Translations under genes and position numbers: made by a program
DNA from: Sporomusa silvacetica DSM 10669
Lineage (GTDB): Bacteria > Bacillota > Negativicutes > Sporomusales > Sporomusaceae
Assembly (NCBI RefSeq): GCF_002257705.1
Contig: NZ_LSLK01000059.1
Coordinates: forward strand, 62,001 to 126,000
Direction of reading: 5' to 3'
Length of the DNA: 64,000 nucleotides
Notes under the pieces: model-generated
The model's database searches: none
What the model was told of the DNA's origin: nothing
Seen by the model: the letters and a program-made list of their open reading frames with translations, nothing else
Shown: positions 8,478 through 16,361 of the stretch, piece by piece
Numbering within the stretch: position 1 is the stretch's first letter
How the letters are laid out: every line of letters starts with the position of its first letter

Positions 8478-9002
8478 CTATTCTTTCCGCCCTTCTAATA
8501 GCAACAGCGCTTTCTTCATATCCAGCCCGCCGCCAAAACCAGTCAGACTACCACGCGCCCCCACCACCCGGTGACAAGGTACAACCAGTGGTGTGCGGTT
8601 GTTATGCATAGCCCCGCCAACGGCCCTGGCGGCCTTAGGACTGCCAACAGCCTGGGCAACCGCCTGATACCTGACAGTACCCCCATAAGGAATAGTAGCC
8701 GTGTAGGTAAGCACAGCTTTCTGAAATGGGCTATAAAATCGCCAGTCAACAGGCACACCAAAGGCAACTGGAAATCCCTGGAAATATAGACATAGCTCCT
8801 CAGTAAGCTGCTTAGACCACAGACAAGCCTCCTGACCTTCTGCCAAGGTACTGATCTTTTTAGAACGAATATCATCAAAAGCCGTTCGCTCCTCTGGTCG
8901 TGGAAAACCTAGTTCCCACAAGCCAATATCAGACCATACGGCTACCACCTGTCCCCAGCTAGTCTTAATCACATTGTAATATAGCGCTGACGGTTCTACC
9001 AT
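8478..9002 (-). CDS. ogt: Methylated-DNA-[protein]-cysteine S-methyltransferase
   Basis: A 174-residue suicide alkyltransferase that removes methyl groups from O6-methylguanine. The acceptor motif PCHRVVGARGSLTGFGGG and the DNA-binding helix region AVAQAVGSPKAARAVGGAMHNN are intact. Length is typical of single-domain Ogt. Its ATG overlaps the end of the upstream FMN dehydrogenase gene by seven bases (ATGGTAG), so the two are translationally coupled. Confidence 0.95.
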   Translation of the reverse strand: MVEPSALYYNVIKTSWGQVVAVWSDIGLWELGFPRPEERTAFDDIRSKKISTLAEGQEACLWSKQLTEELCLYFQGFPVAFGVPVDWRFYSPFQKAVLTYTATIPYGGTVRYQAVAQAVGSPKAARAVGGAMHNNRTPLVVPCHRVVGARGSLTGFGGGLDMKKALLLLEGRKE

Positions 9003-10009
9003 AAAATCTCCACAGGTACATCGCTTACCTGAGCGGTACCAGTCAGTGTCATGGCCGCGCTGAGCTCTGCCTTGTATTTATTTAAAACAAATTCTACCCC
9101 TTCCCTGCCGCCACCTACAGCAGCAATGGCCAGTGGCCGGCCAAGCAGCACAGCATCAGCGCCTAGTGCCAGCATCTTAAGAACATCGGCACCGCTACGA
9201 ATACCGCCATCCACCAAGACTGTCATTTTGCCTTTTACAGCCTCCGCAATATACGGCAGTACTTCTGCTGTACCAGGAGTATGGTCAAGTGCCCGCCCGC
9301 CATGATTAGAAACAACAATGGCATCAACTCCGGCCTGCCAGCAAGACTCCGCATCATCAGGAGTCATAATACCTTTGACGATAAAGGGAATGGTTGTGCG
9401 GTTCTTGATATATTCAAGCTCCTGGATGGTTTTAGGACCTACCGGTTGTCCTGCATTAGTCATATTGACAAGGGCAGCCGCATCGATATCTATACCAAAC
9501 GCCGGGCAGCCAGCCGCAGCCGCCTGCTCGGCTAGTTCCACTATCTTTTCAGTTTCTCTCGGTTTCATAATCGGTATACCCCAGCCGGCTTCCTTACCAA
9601 TAGCAGCCATCCCTGCGTCAAACACGAGCGGGTTGGGACCATCACCAGTCATAGCAATACTGCCGGCCTGGCGGCAGCCGCTAACAACAGCCTGAGTATA
9701 TTCTTCTTCTGTCATCGCACCATTCATATTAAGTGCAATACCACCAATAGCAGCACAAATCACCGGCATTGCTAACTCTACGCCAAATATCCGGTAAGAT
9801 AAGTCCGTTTTTTTTACATCATGAACAGTTCTCAGGTTCAACCGGCATTCTGCCAAGGCTTGTATATTATGACGAAAAGCAGTTCCAGTCCCTAAGCCAC
9901 CCATGCCAGGCACCTCACCCGCACAAACAACACCATTACAAACCGGACAAACCCGGCAAACACCGGCAAACCTTTCTTTGGCTGCCACTCTAATCCTATT
10001 TATATCCAT
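8996..10009 (-). CDS. FMN-dependent alpha-hydroxy-acid dehydrogenase family protein
   Basis: A 337-residue TIM-barrel flavoprotein related to lactate/glycolate oxidases. The FMN and substrate signature SNHGGRALDHTPGTAEVLP and the phosphate-binding DGGIRSGADVLKMLALGADAVLLGRP are intact. The N-terminus differs from classical LldD: it carries a cysteine cluster CRVCPVCNGVVCAGE (four cysteines), as in clostridial relatives, suggesting a metal or iron-sulfur site. The natural substrate is unknown. Start ATG 10009 follows AGGAGG. It is the promoter-proximal gene of a pair with ogt. Confidence 0.85.
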   Translation of the reverse strand: MDINRIRVAAKERFAGVCRVCPVCNGVVCAGEVPGMGGLGTGTAFRHNIQALAECRLNLRTVHDVKKTDLSYRIFGVELAMPVICAAIGGIALNMNGAMTEEEYTQAVVSGCRQAGSIAMTGDGPNPLVFDAGMAAIGKEAGWGIPIMKPRETEKIVELAEQAAAAGCPAFGIDIDAAALVNMTNAGQPVGPKTIQELEYIKNRTTIPFIVKGIMTPDDAESCWQAGVDAIVVSNHGGRALDHTPGTAEVLPYIAEAVKGKMTVLVDGGIRSGADVLKMLALGADAVLLGRPLAIAAVGGGREGVEFVLNKYKAELSAAMTLTGTAQVSDVPVEILW

Positions 10010-10175
10010 GTGTAAGATCCTCCTGGAATTAAATATTCATACTTTGTTGAAATTCTTTTTTATCTGCCAAATTCCTGCTGCTTAGCTACTAACAAGTATA
10101 AAATTCATCAGATTGATTATATTACAGATATATTGAATTTCATAAAAAACACAGTTGTGTTTAGGAGGTTACACT

Positions 10176-10715
10176 ATGACGGTAATGGACAAAATAAATT
10201 CCCAAACTCGGACCATCATGAATGCAATCCTGGATCAAGAACCATTAAACTACATTGAAGCGGCCGGATTATACGGCATTGTTGCCCAAGGACGTTTCAA
10301 TGTCGCTCTGCTGCAAGTCATGCACAATCATGCCCATGATCCCGAACTCAAAGCCCTCATTAAAGAAGCCATCAACCACCACACTGAAATGACCATTGAA
10401 GAAGCAGAGGATAAACTCTTCGAAAGCGACGGTCATACCCCTGCCTTCCATTTTGTCAAACGCAACCTGCATGACTCACCTGTTAACATCCCCGATGATG
10501 CCCGGATGTCTGATCAGGAAATAGCCATTGCTGTCGGCACAATGGCCAAAGCTGCTCAAACGACAGTACTGACCGCTCTTCACAGTTCTTACCAGTTGGA
10601 CGTTGCCCTCATGTATCGAAAAGCCTTAGACCATGGGCTGGATTTTGACTACCGTCTGCTGCAACTTATGCTCAGCCGCGGCTGGTTGCCACATCTCACT
10701 AAAATTTCGCATTAA
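10176..10715 (+). CDS. DUF3231-like helical protein, possibly spore-associated
   Basis: A 179-residue, all-helical protein rich in histidine and acidic residues (VMHNHAHDPELKALIKEAINHHTEMTIEEAEDKLFE). This resembles the ferritin-like DUF3231/coat-F type proteins of spore formers; I am only moderately sure of the family. The frame is open from TTG 10155, but AGGAGG lies five bases before ATG 10176, which is the start. One of only three plus-strand genes here; divergent from the FMN dehydrogenase and followed by a strong terminator. Confidence 0.65.
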   Translation: MTVMDKINSQTRTIMNAILDQEPLNYIEAAGLYGIVAQGRFNVALLQVMHNHAHDPELKALIKEAINHHTEMTIEEAEDKLFESDGHTPAFHFVKRNLHDSPVNIPDDARMSDQEIAIAVGTMAKAAQTTVLTALHSSYQLDVALMYRKALDHGLDFDYRLLQLMLSRGWLPHLTKISH

Positions 10716-10745
10716 AAGAGTCGCGCACCTGCGCGACTCTTCTTT
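10716..10745. terminator. Bidirectional terminator
   Basis: The stem AAGAGTCGCGC/GCGCGACTCTT with an ACCT loop has T-rich flanks on both strands. It ends the plus-strand gene at 10715 and the minus-strand rubredoxin gene at 10754. Confidence 0.9.
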
Positions 10746-10753
10746 ATCCAGCA

Positions 10754-10912
10754 TTAGATCTTTTCGAATTGATCCTTACCTACACCACATATCGGACACT
10801 GCCAGTCTTCGGATACATCTTCAAAGGAAGTTCCCGGTTGAACTCCATGATCTAAGTCACCTTGGGCCGGATCATATTCATACCCACATACCATGCACTT
10901 ATATTTCTCCAA
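10754..10912 (-). CDS. rub: Rubredoxin
   Basis: A 52-residue one-iron redox protein. The two CxxC knuckles of the Fe(Cys)4 site are seen as YKCMVCGYEYDP (near the N-terminus) and WQCPICGVGKDQFE, with the usual GVQPGTSFEDV between them. Start is TTG 10912 behind AAGGAGTGATTTTCG. Rubredoxins carry electrons for oxygen and peroxide detoxification in anaerobes. The gene stands alone between terminators. Confidence 0.96.
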   Translation of the reverse strand: MEKYKCMVCGYEYDPAQGDLDHGVQPGTSFEDVSEDWQCPICGVGKDQFEKI

Positions 10913-11019
10913 CGAAAATCACTCCTTTTTAATAATTAAATTGCTTATCCCAATTTTACTATTTTAGGAATGATAATGCAAATTAATTTGTCCTTGTTTT
11001 AACAATAATACAATAATTT

Positions 11020-12846
11020 CTACAAATTTTTGTTGCGAAAAAAGTTATATACTGCCTCAGCGGCAGGGAGGGTCATCCCCTCAACCTTGGCAAGTGCTTC
11101 CACCTCGGCGGCCTTGATTTTGGCTAAGCTGCCAAAATGATCCCAAAGCGCTTTACGGCGTTTAGCACCAATACCCGGAATATGGTCAAGCACCGAAACC
11201 AAATTACGCTTCGAGCGTAGTTTACGATGATAGGTGATAGCAAACCGATGAGCCTCGTCACGGATGCGCTGCACCAGATAGAGAGACTGGGAGTGCCGCG
11301 GCAAAATAAGCGGTTCACTAATCCCCTCCCGGAAAATATGCTCAAACTCTTTGGCCAAGCCAACAACAGGCACTTCCGTAAGGCCAGCGGCACGGATCAG
11401 CATAAGCGCGGCATTAAGCTGGCCTTTACCACCGTCAATAATGATTAAGTCAGGAATAGGCCCCTTCTCCAGCGCGTCACGGTAACGCCGCCCCACTACC
11501 TCCTGCATCGATTTAAAATCGTCAGGTTTGCCTTCCACGGTTTTGAGCTTATAGCGGCGATACTCATTTTTATTAGGCTGACCATCTTCAAACACCACCA
11601 TCGAAGCCACCGTTTCTGAGCCCTGAATATGGGAGATGTCAAAACATTCAATGCGCTCAGGTACAGCTGGCAGCCCTAAATACTGCCCCAGCTCAGCCGC
11701 CGCTCCGGCGGTTTTGTCAACATCAGCTTCCAGGCGGGCTGCTTGTTCTTCCAGTACAATAGCGGCATTACCTGCCGCCATGTTAACTAAATCCTTCTTC
11801 GTACCGCGTTTAGGCGTTTCCACCTGCACCCGACCGCCCTTACTGCTGCTCAGCCAGTCAGCTAACAACTGCTGCTCTGCTAATTCCAGCGGCAACAATA
11901 TTTCTCGGGGAATAAAGGCCGCTTGGCTATAGTACTGCTTGATAAAAGCCTCCAAAATGTTCTGGTCGGTTTCATCTTCGCCACCTAACAGTATAAAGTG
12001 GTCACGCCCCACCATCTTGCCACTGCGAATGAAGAATACCTGCGCACAGATTCCAGCGGCCGACCGGGCCAGTCCAATAGCATCCTGGTCACCACTGCCT
12101 GTCACAATATTTTGCTTTTCCATAATCTTTTCGACTGCGGTGAGCTGGTCGCGTAACCGGGCCGCCTGCTCAAACTCCAATTTCTCTGCCGCCTCGACCA
12201 TGAGCCGCTTGAGGTTTTTGGCAACTGCATCGCTGCGGCCCTCAAGAAACAAGGTCACGGCTTTTATCATTTCACTATAGGTCTCCTGCTCCACTTTGCC
12301 GGCACAAGGAGCTAGGCAGCGTTTGATGTGATGCTCCAAACAAGGCCGTTTAGCCGCAAGCTTCCGGCAGGAGCGCAGCGGAAATAGTGTCTTTAGCAGC
12401 CGTAACGTTTCATGCACCGCCCCGGCATTGGTGTAAGGACCAAAATACCGGGCCCCATCTTTTAGTACCTTACGGGTAGCATACACCCGGGGAAAATCTT
12501 CATAAGTCACTTTGATATAAGGATAGGTTTTGTCGTCCTTCAAACTGATATTATACTTCGGACGATGTTTTTTTATCAGATTACACTCTAGGATCAGTGC
12601 TTCAATTTCGGACGCGGTAATAATATATTCCAGATCGACAATATGCGCCACCAGCGCCAATACCTTGCCAGAATGGTTGCGGCTGGACTGAAAATAGGAA
12701 CGCACCCGGTTTTTTAAATTAATGGCTTTTCCAACATAGATAATCCGGCCTTTATCGTCTTTCATTAGATAAACGCCAGGCTTATCCGGTAAAAGTGCCA
12801 ACTTTTCTTCCACCACAGGAGATATTACAGAAATAAGCGTATACAC
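11020..12846 (-). CDS. uvrC: Excinuclease ABC subunit C
   Basis: About 600 residues. UvrC makes both incisions during nucleotide excision repair. Visible are the GIY-YIG nuclease (KPGVYLMKDDKGRIIYVGKA), a UvrB-binding UVR helix (MVEAAEKLEFEQAARLRDQL), the RNase H-like half (ERIECFDISHIQGSETVASM, IIDGGKGQL) and a C-terminal helix-hairpin-helix (LDHIPGIGAKRRKALWDHFG). The start is uncertain: GTG 12846 overlaps its own AAAGGAGGTG ribosome site, and the next in-frame GTGs are too far away. An ATT at 12834 has the right spacing. It follows uvrA by a few bases. Confidence 0.95.
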   Translation of the reverse strand: MYTLISVISPVVEEKLALLPDKPGVYLMKDDKGRIIYVGKAINLKNRVRSYFQSSRNHSGKVLALVAHIVDLEYIITASEIEALILECNLIKKHRPKYNISLKDDKTYPYIKVTYEDFPRVYATRKVLKDGARYFGPYTNAGAVHETLRLLKTLFPLRSCRKLAAKRPCLEHHIKRCLAPCAGKVEQETYSEMIKAVTLFLEGRSDAVAKNLKRLMVEAAEKLEFEQAARLRDQLTAVEKIMEKQNIVTGSGDQDAIGLARSAAGICAQVFFIRSGKMVGRDHFILLGGEDETDQNILEAFIKQYYSQAAFIPREILLPLELAEQQLLADWLSSSKGGRVQVETPKRGTKKDLVNMAAGNAAIVLEEQAARLEADVDKTAGAAAELGQYLGLPAVPERIECFDISHIQGSETVASMVVFEDGQPNKNEYRRYKLKTVEGKPDDFKSMQEVVGRRYRDALEKGPIPDLIIIDGGKGQLNAALMLIRAAGLTEVPVVGLAKEFEHIFREGISEPLILPRHSQSLYLVQRIRDEAHRFAITYHRKLRSKRNLVSVLDHIPGIGAKRRKALWDHFGSLAKIKAAEVEALAKVEGMTLPAAEAVYNFFRNKNL

Positions 12847-12851
12847 CTCCT

Positions 12852-15686
12852 TTACTGCCGTGGGCCACGGGCTAGAATAGGAGCTAAATACTGACCAGTA
12901 TAGGACTGGGACACAGCAACCACCTGCTCTGGTGTTCCCTTGGCCACAATGGTCCCGCCCTTGTTCCCGCCCTCCGGTCCCAAGTCAATAATATAATCAG
13001 CGGTCTTAATCACATCCAGATTGTGTTCAATCACCACAACAGTATCCCCGCCATCAACCAGTCGCTGTAATACCTCTAGCAGCCGGTGAATATCAGCCGT
13101 ATGCAGCCCAGTTGTTGGTTCATCTAGAATATAGAGCGTTTTACCGGTACTACGGCGGGCCAATTCAGTAGCTAGCTTAATTCGCTGGGCTTCACCGCCT
13201 GACAGTTGGGTAGCTGGCTGCCCCAACTTAATATACCCTAAACCAACATCCTGCAAGACCTGTAGTTTACGGTGAATTTTCGGGATGTTTTGGAAAAACT
13301 CCACCGCTTCATCCACTACCATATTAAGCACATCAGCAATGCTTTTACCTTTATAGCGCACCTCTAATGTCTCACGATTATACCTGGCCCCTTTGCAAAC
13401 CTCACAAGGCACATAGACATCAGGTAAAAAGTGCATTTCAATCTTGATAATCCCGTCGCCTTTGCACGCTTCACAACGGCCACCTTTGACGTTAAAGCTG
13501 AACCGGCCTGGTTTGTAGCCGCGCATCTTGGCTTCCGGCGTCTGGCTATAAACCTCGCGGATGTTGTCAAACAGGCTGGTATAAGTGGCCGGGTTCGATC
13601 GTGGCGTACGACCAATGGGGGATTGGTCAATGTCAATTATTTTATCAATATACTCCAGGCCGCGAATCTCGTCATGGGCACCTGGTCGGGTACGACTGCC
13701 GCGATACAGCTGACTGGCCAGACCCTTATACAATATTTCGTTAACCAAGGTACTTTTTCCTGAACCGGACACGCCGGTAACAGCCGTAAATACTCCTAGT
13801 GGAAAACGGGCATTGAGCTTTTTAAGGTTGTTTTCCTTCGCGCCAATAACCTCTAACCATTTGCCATTAGTCTGCCGCCGCATGGCAGGCACCGGAATGG
13901 CTTGACGGCCGCTAAGATATTGCCCGGTAATCGAAGCCTCACAGGCCTTAATTTCTTCTACCGTGCCTTGGGCAACAATGGTTCCGCCGCCCTCCCCAGC
14001 TGCCGGCCCAACATCAATAATGTGGTCGGCGGCATACATAGTGTCTTCGTCATGCTCAACCACTAAGAGCGTGTTGCCCAGGTCCCGCATATGCTTTAAG
14101 GTAGCAAGCAACCTGTTATTATCACGCTGATGCAGACCAATACTGGGCTCATCCAGGATATAAAGCACCCCCACCAGACCGGAGCCAATCTGGGTAGCTA
14201 GCCGAATACGCTGGGCCTCACCACCGGAAAGAGTACCGGCTGCCCGGTCAAGAGTAAGGTACTCAAGACCAACATTGAGCAAAAAGCCTAGGCGGGCATT
14301 GATTTCTTTTAATATTTGCTTGGCAATAACCGTCTCCCGCACACTAAGTGTCAGGCTGCTAAAGAATTCCTGGGACTCAGCCACCGTCATTCTGGTTACT
14401 TCATTGATATTCTTCCCACCGATCTTGACAGCCAGCGCCTCTGGTTTAAGCCTGGCCCCCTTACACGCCGGGCAAGGCTTGGAGCTCATGTATTCCTCAA
14501 TTTCCTCCCGCGACCAGTCGGAAGTAGATTCACGGTGCCTACGGGCCAGTAGTGGCAGCACGCCTTCAAAGTTAGCGTGATAGGTCTTGGTATCACCATA
14601 CATATTTTCGTAGTGAAAAGTAAATTTGTCCTGGCCTGCCCCCTGGAGAATAATCTCCTTGAGGTTATCAGGCACCTTTTCCCAGGTATCATACAGCGTG
14701 TGCCCGTATTGCTCCAGTACAGCCTCTAATTGGCACATAAAGTAAGAATTGGTATTCTTGCTGAGTGGCGCAATGACACCATCAATAAAGGCCTTACTTG
14801 AGTCTGGGATAACTAGCGCTGGATCAATCTCCAGGTTGTTGCCCAACCCCGTGCAATCCGGACAAGCGCCAAAAGGACTATTAAACGAAAACATCCGCGG
14901 TGCAATCTCTGGCAGACTAATGCCGCAGTCCACGCAGGCGAAATTCTGGCTAAACATGAGTTCCTTTGCCCCGCTGACATCTACGGACACAATACCACTG
15001 GCCAACTTGAGTGAGGTCTCCAGCGAGTCAGCTAAGCGGCTGCCTATCCCGTCGCGCACTACAATGCGGTCAACTACTACTTCGATAGTATGTTTCTTAT
15101 TTTTTTCAAGCTTGATTTCATCAGTAATATCATGGATTTCGCCGTCCACCCGTACCCGGACGTAGCCATTCTTACGAATGTCTTCCAACACTTTCTGATG
15201 CTCGCCTTTTTTACCGCGCACCACCGGAGCCATTATACTCAGCCTGGCACCTTCGCCTAAGGCCATAAGTTGGTCAACCATCTGCTCTACCGTCTGCTGG
15301 CTGATCGGCTTGCCGCATTTGGGACAATACGGTCGGCCTGCCCGGGCAAATAATAAACGCAAATAATCATAAATCTCAGTCACTGTACCCACCGTTGAAC
15401 GGGGGTTACGGCTGGTGGTCTTTTGATCTATCGATATGGCTGGTGACAACCCCTCAATATAGTCAACATCCGGCTTGTCCATCTGTCCCAAAAACTGACG
15501 GGCATAAGCTGACAGCGACTCCACATAGCGGCGTTGACCTTCTGCATAAATGGTATCAAAAGCCAACGAGGACTTGCCTGAACCACTCAGTCCGGTAATA
15601 ACCACAAGTTGATCGCGCGGAATGGTTATGTCAATATTTTTTAAATTGTGCTGTCTGGCACCCTTAACAATAATACTATCTGGCAT
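12852..15686 (-). CDS. uvrA: Excinuclease ABC subunit A
   Basis: A 944-residue damage-sensing ABC ATPase of nucleotide excision repair. Two ATPase halves are complete: Walker A GLSGSGKSSLAFDT (about residue 33) and GVSGSGKSTLVNEIL (about 640), with LSGGEAQRI signatures in both halves. Zinc-binding cysteine pairs are present (CPKCGKP, CPACKGARL, CEACKGDG, CEVCKGARY). Length is typical. An extended -10 promoter lies upstream, and uvrC follows at once. Confidence 0.98.
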   Translation of the reverse strand: MPDSIIVKGARQHNLKNIDITIPRDQLVVITGLSGSGKSSLAFDTIYAEGQRRYVESLSAYARQFLGQMDKPDVDYIEGLSPAISIDQKTTSRNPRSTVGTVTEIYDYLRLLFARAGRPYCPKCGKPISQQTVEQMVDQLMALGEGARLSIMAPVVRGKKGEHQKVLEDIRKNGYVRVRVDGEIHDITDEIKLEKNKKHTIEVVVDRIVVRDGIGSRLADSLETSLKLASGIVSVDVSGAKELMFSQNFACVDCGISLPEIAPRMFSFNSPFGACPDCTGLGNNLEIDPALVIPDSSKAFIDGVIAPLSKNTNSYFMCQLEAVLEQYGHTLYDTWEKVPDNLKEIILQGAGQDKFTFHYENMYGDTKTYHANFEGVLPLLARRHRESTSDWSREEIEEYMSSKPCPACKGARLKPEALAVKIGGKNINEVTRMTVAESQEFFSSLTLSVRETVIAKQILKEINARLGFLLNVGLEYLTLDRAAGTLSGGEAQRIRLATQIGSGLVGVLYILDEPSIGLHQRDNNRLLATLKHMRDLGNTLLVVEHDEDTMYAADHIIDVGPAAGEGGGTIVAQGTVEEIKACEASITGQYLSGRQAIPVPAMRRQTNGKWLEVIGAKENNLKKLNARFPLGVFTAVTGVSGSGKSTLVNEILYKGLASQLYRGSRTRPGAHDEIRGLEYIDKIIDIDQSPIGRTPRSNPATYTSLFDNIREVYSQTPEAKMRGYKPGRFSFNVKGGRCEACKGDGIIKIEMHFLPDVYVPCEVCKGARYNRETLEVRYKGKSIADVLNMVVDEAVEFFQNIPKIHRKLQVLQDVGLGYIKLGQPATQLSGGEAQRIKLATELARRSTGKTLYILDEPTTGLHTADIHRLLEVLQRLVDGGDTVVVIEHNLDVIKTADYIIDLGPEGGNKGGTIVAKGTPEQVVAVSQSYTGQYLAPILARGPRQ

Positions 15687-15744
15687 TTTCGGTTCCCCTT
15701 TTTAGACTATATTTATTAATTGATATTAATTATTTAATATTTAT

Positions 15745-15752
15745 ATTATACC
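15745..15752 (-). promoter_or_regulatory. Extended -10 promoter for uvrA-uvrC
   Basis: The minus strand has TGGTATAAT (TG-N-TATAAT) about 60 bases before the uvrA start, in an AT-rich gap, with no clear -35. No GAAC/GTTC LexA box of the Bacillus type was found beside it. Confidence 0.5.
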
Positions 15753-15799
15753 AGCATTCTTAGTATAATGGTAGCGGTCTGCTAACGTAAAAATAGTAC

Positions 15800-15828
15800 T
15801 TGTCCTTCCAAGTCGTAGCAGGTAGAAT
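15800..15828 (+). promoter_or_regulatory. Sigma-A-like promoter for the coiled-coil gene
   Basis: TTGTCC, a 17-base spacer, then TAGAAT, 40 bases before the plus-strand ATG at 15869. An imperfect GAATG/CATTC inverted repeat overlaps the -10. Confidence 0.5.
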
Positions 15829-15868
15829 GATACTATAGCATTCCAGAAAAAGATAGAGGGAGGATTGT

Positions 15869-16267
15869 ATGAGCGAGGAACGTTTTGATCGGCTTGAAAA
15901 AATGATTGGGGAAACCCAAAACCAAATGAGTCAAATGCAAAACCAAATGGGCCAAATGCAAAACCTGACAGAACAGCTAATTAAAATGGTTGGCCATAAT
16001 AATGCTGTTACGGAAGAACTTCGGGAACGCATGGATAAACTAGAGAACAAGTTTGATAAGTTAGAAACCAAGGTTGATAAACTAGAAACACAAATACAAA
16101 CTGGTTTTGCAGGACTTACCGCAATGGTTAATCTGCTGGGCGAGAAAGTAGATACTATTCCTCATCTCGAAACCAAACTTGAAATACTTAATGATTACAT
16201 TTTGGATCAAGCAGCTGATATTCGCATGCTCAAAAAGCGCGATAGAATAAATAAAATTAGGAAATGA
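15869..16267 (+). CDS. Coiled-coil protein of unknown function
   Basis: A 132-residue, charged, heptad-patterned protein. The start region repeats a QNQMSQMQNQMGQMQN pattern, followed by leucine-zipper-like units (MDKLENKFDKLETKVDKLETQI). There is no signal peptide or membrane segment, so it is predicted cytoplasmic and rod-shaped. Such short coiled-coil proteins occur in many Firmicutes without assigned function. Good ribosome site (GGGAGGATTGT-ATG), own promoter and terminator. It sits divergently between uvrA and uvrB. Confidence 0.8.
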   Translation: MSEERFDRLEKMIGETQNQMSQMQNQMGQMQNLTEQLIKMVGHNNAVTEELRERMDKLENKFDKLETKVDKLETQIQTGFAGLTAMVNLLGEKVDTIPHLETKLEILNDYILDQAADIRMLKKRDRINKIRK

Positions 16268-16271
16268 AACC

Positions 16272-16299
16272 ACCCGGCAAACATGCCGGGTAATTTTTT
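16272..16299 (+). terminator. Terminator after coiled-coil gene
   Basis: The stem CCCGGCA/TGCCGGG with an AACA loop is followed by TAATTTTTT. Confidence 0.9.
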
Positions 16300-16361
16300 G
16301 TGTACAGAAACTACCTGCCTGTAGACTTCTATAATGCCGAAATATAGCACACTAACTTTTC

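Noticed and set aside
15687..15868. LexA/SOS operator for uvrA
   Set aside because: No CGAAC-N4-GTTCG-like dyad; only an imperfect GAATG/CATTC pair is seen.
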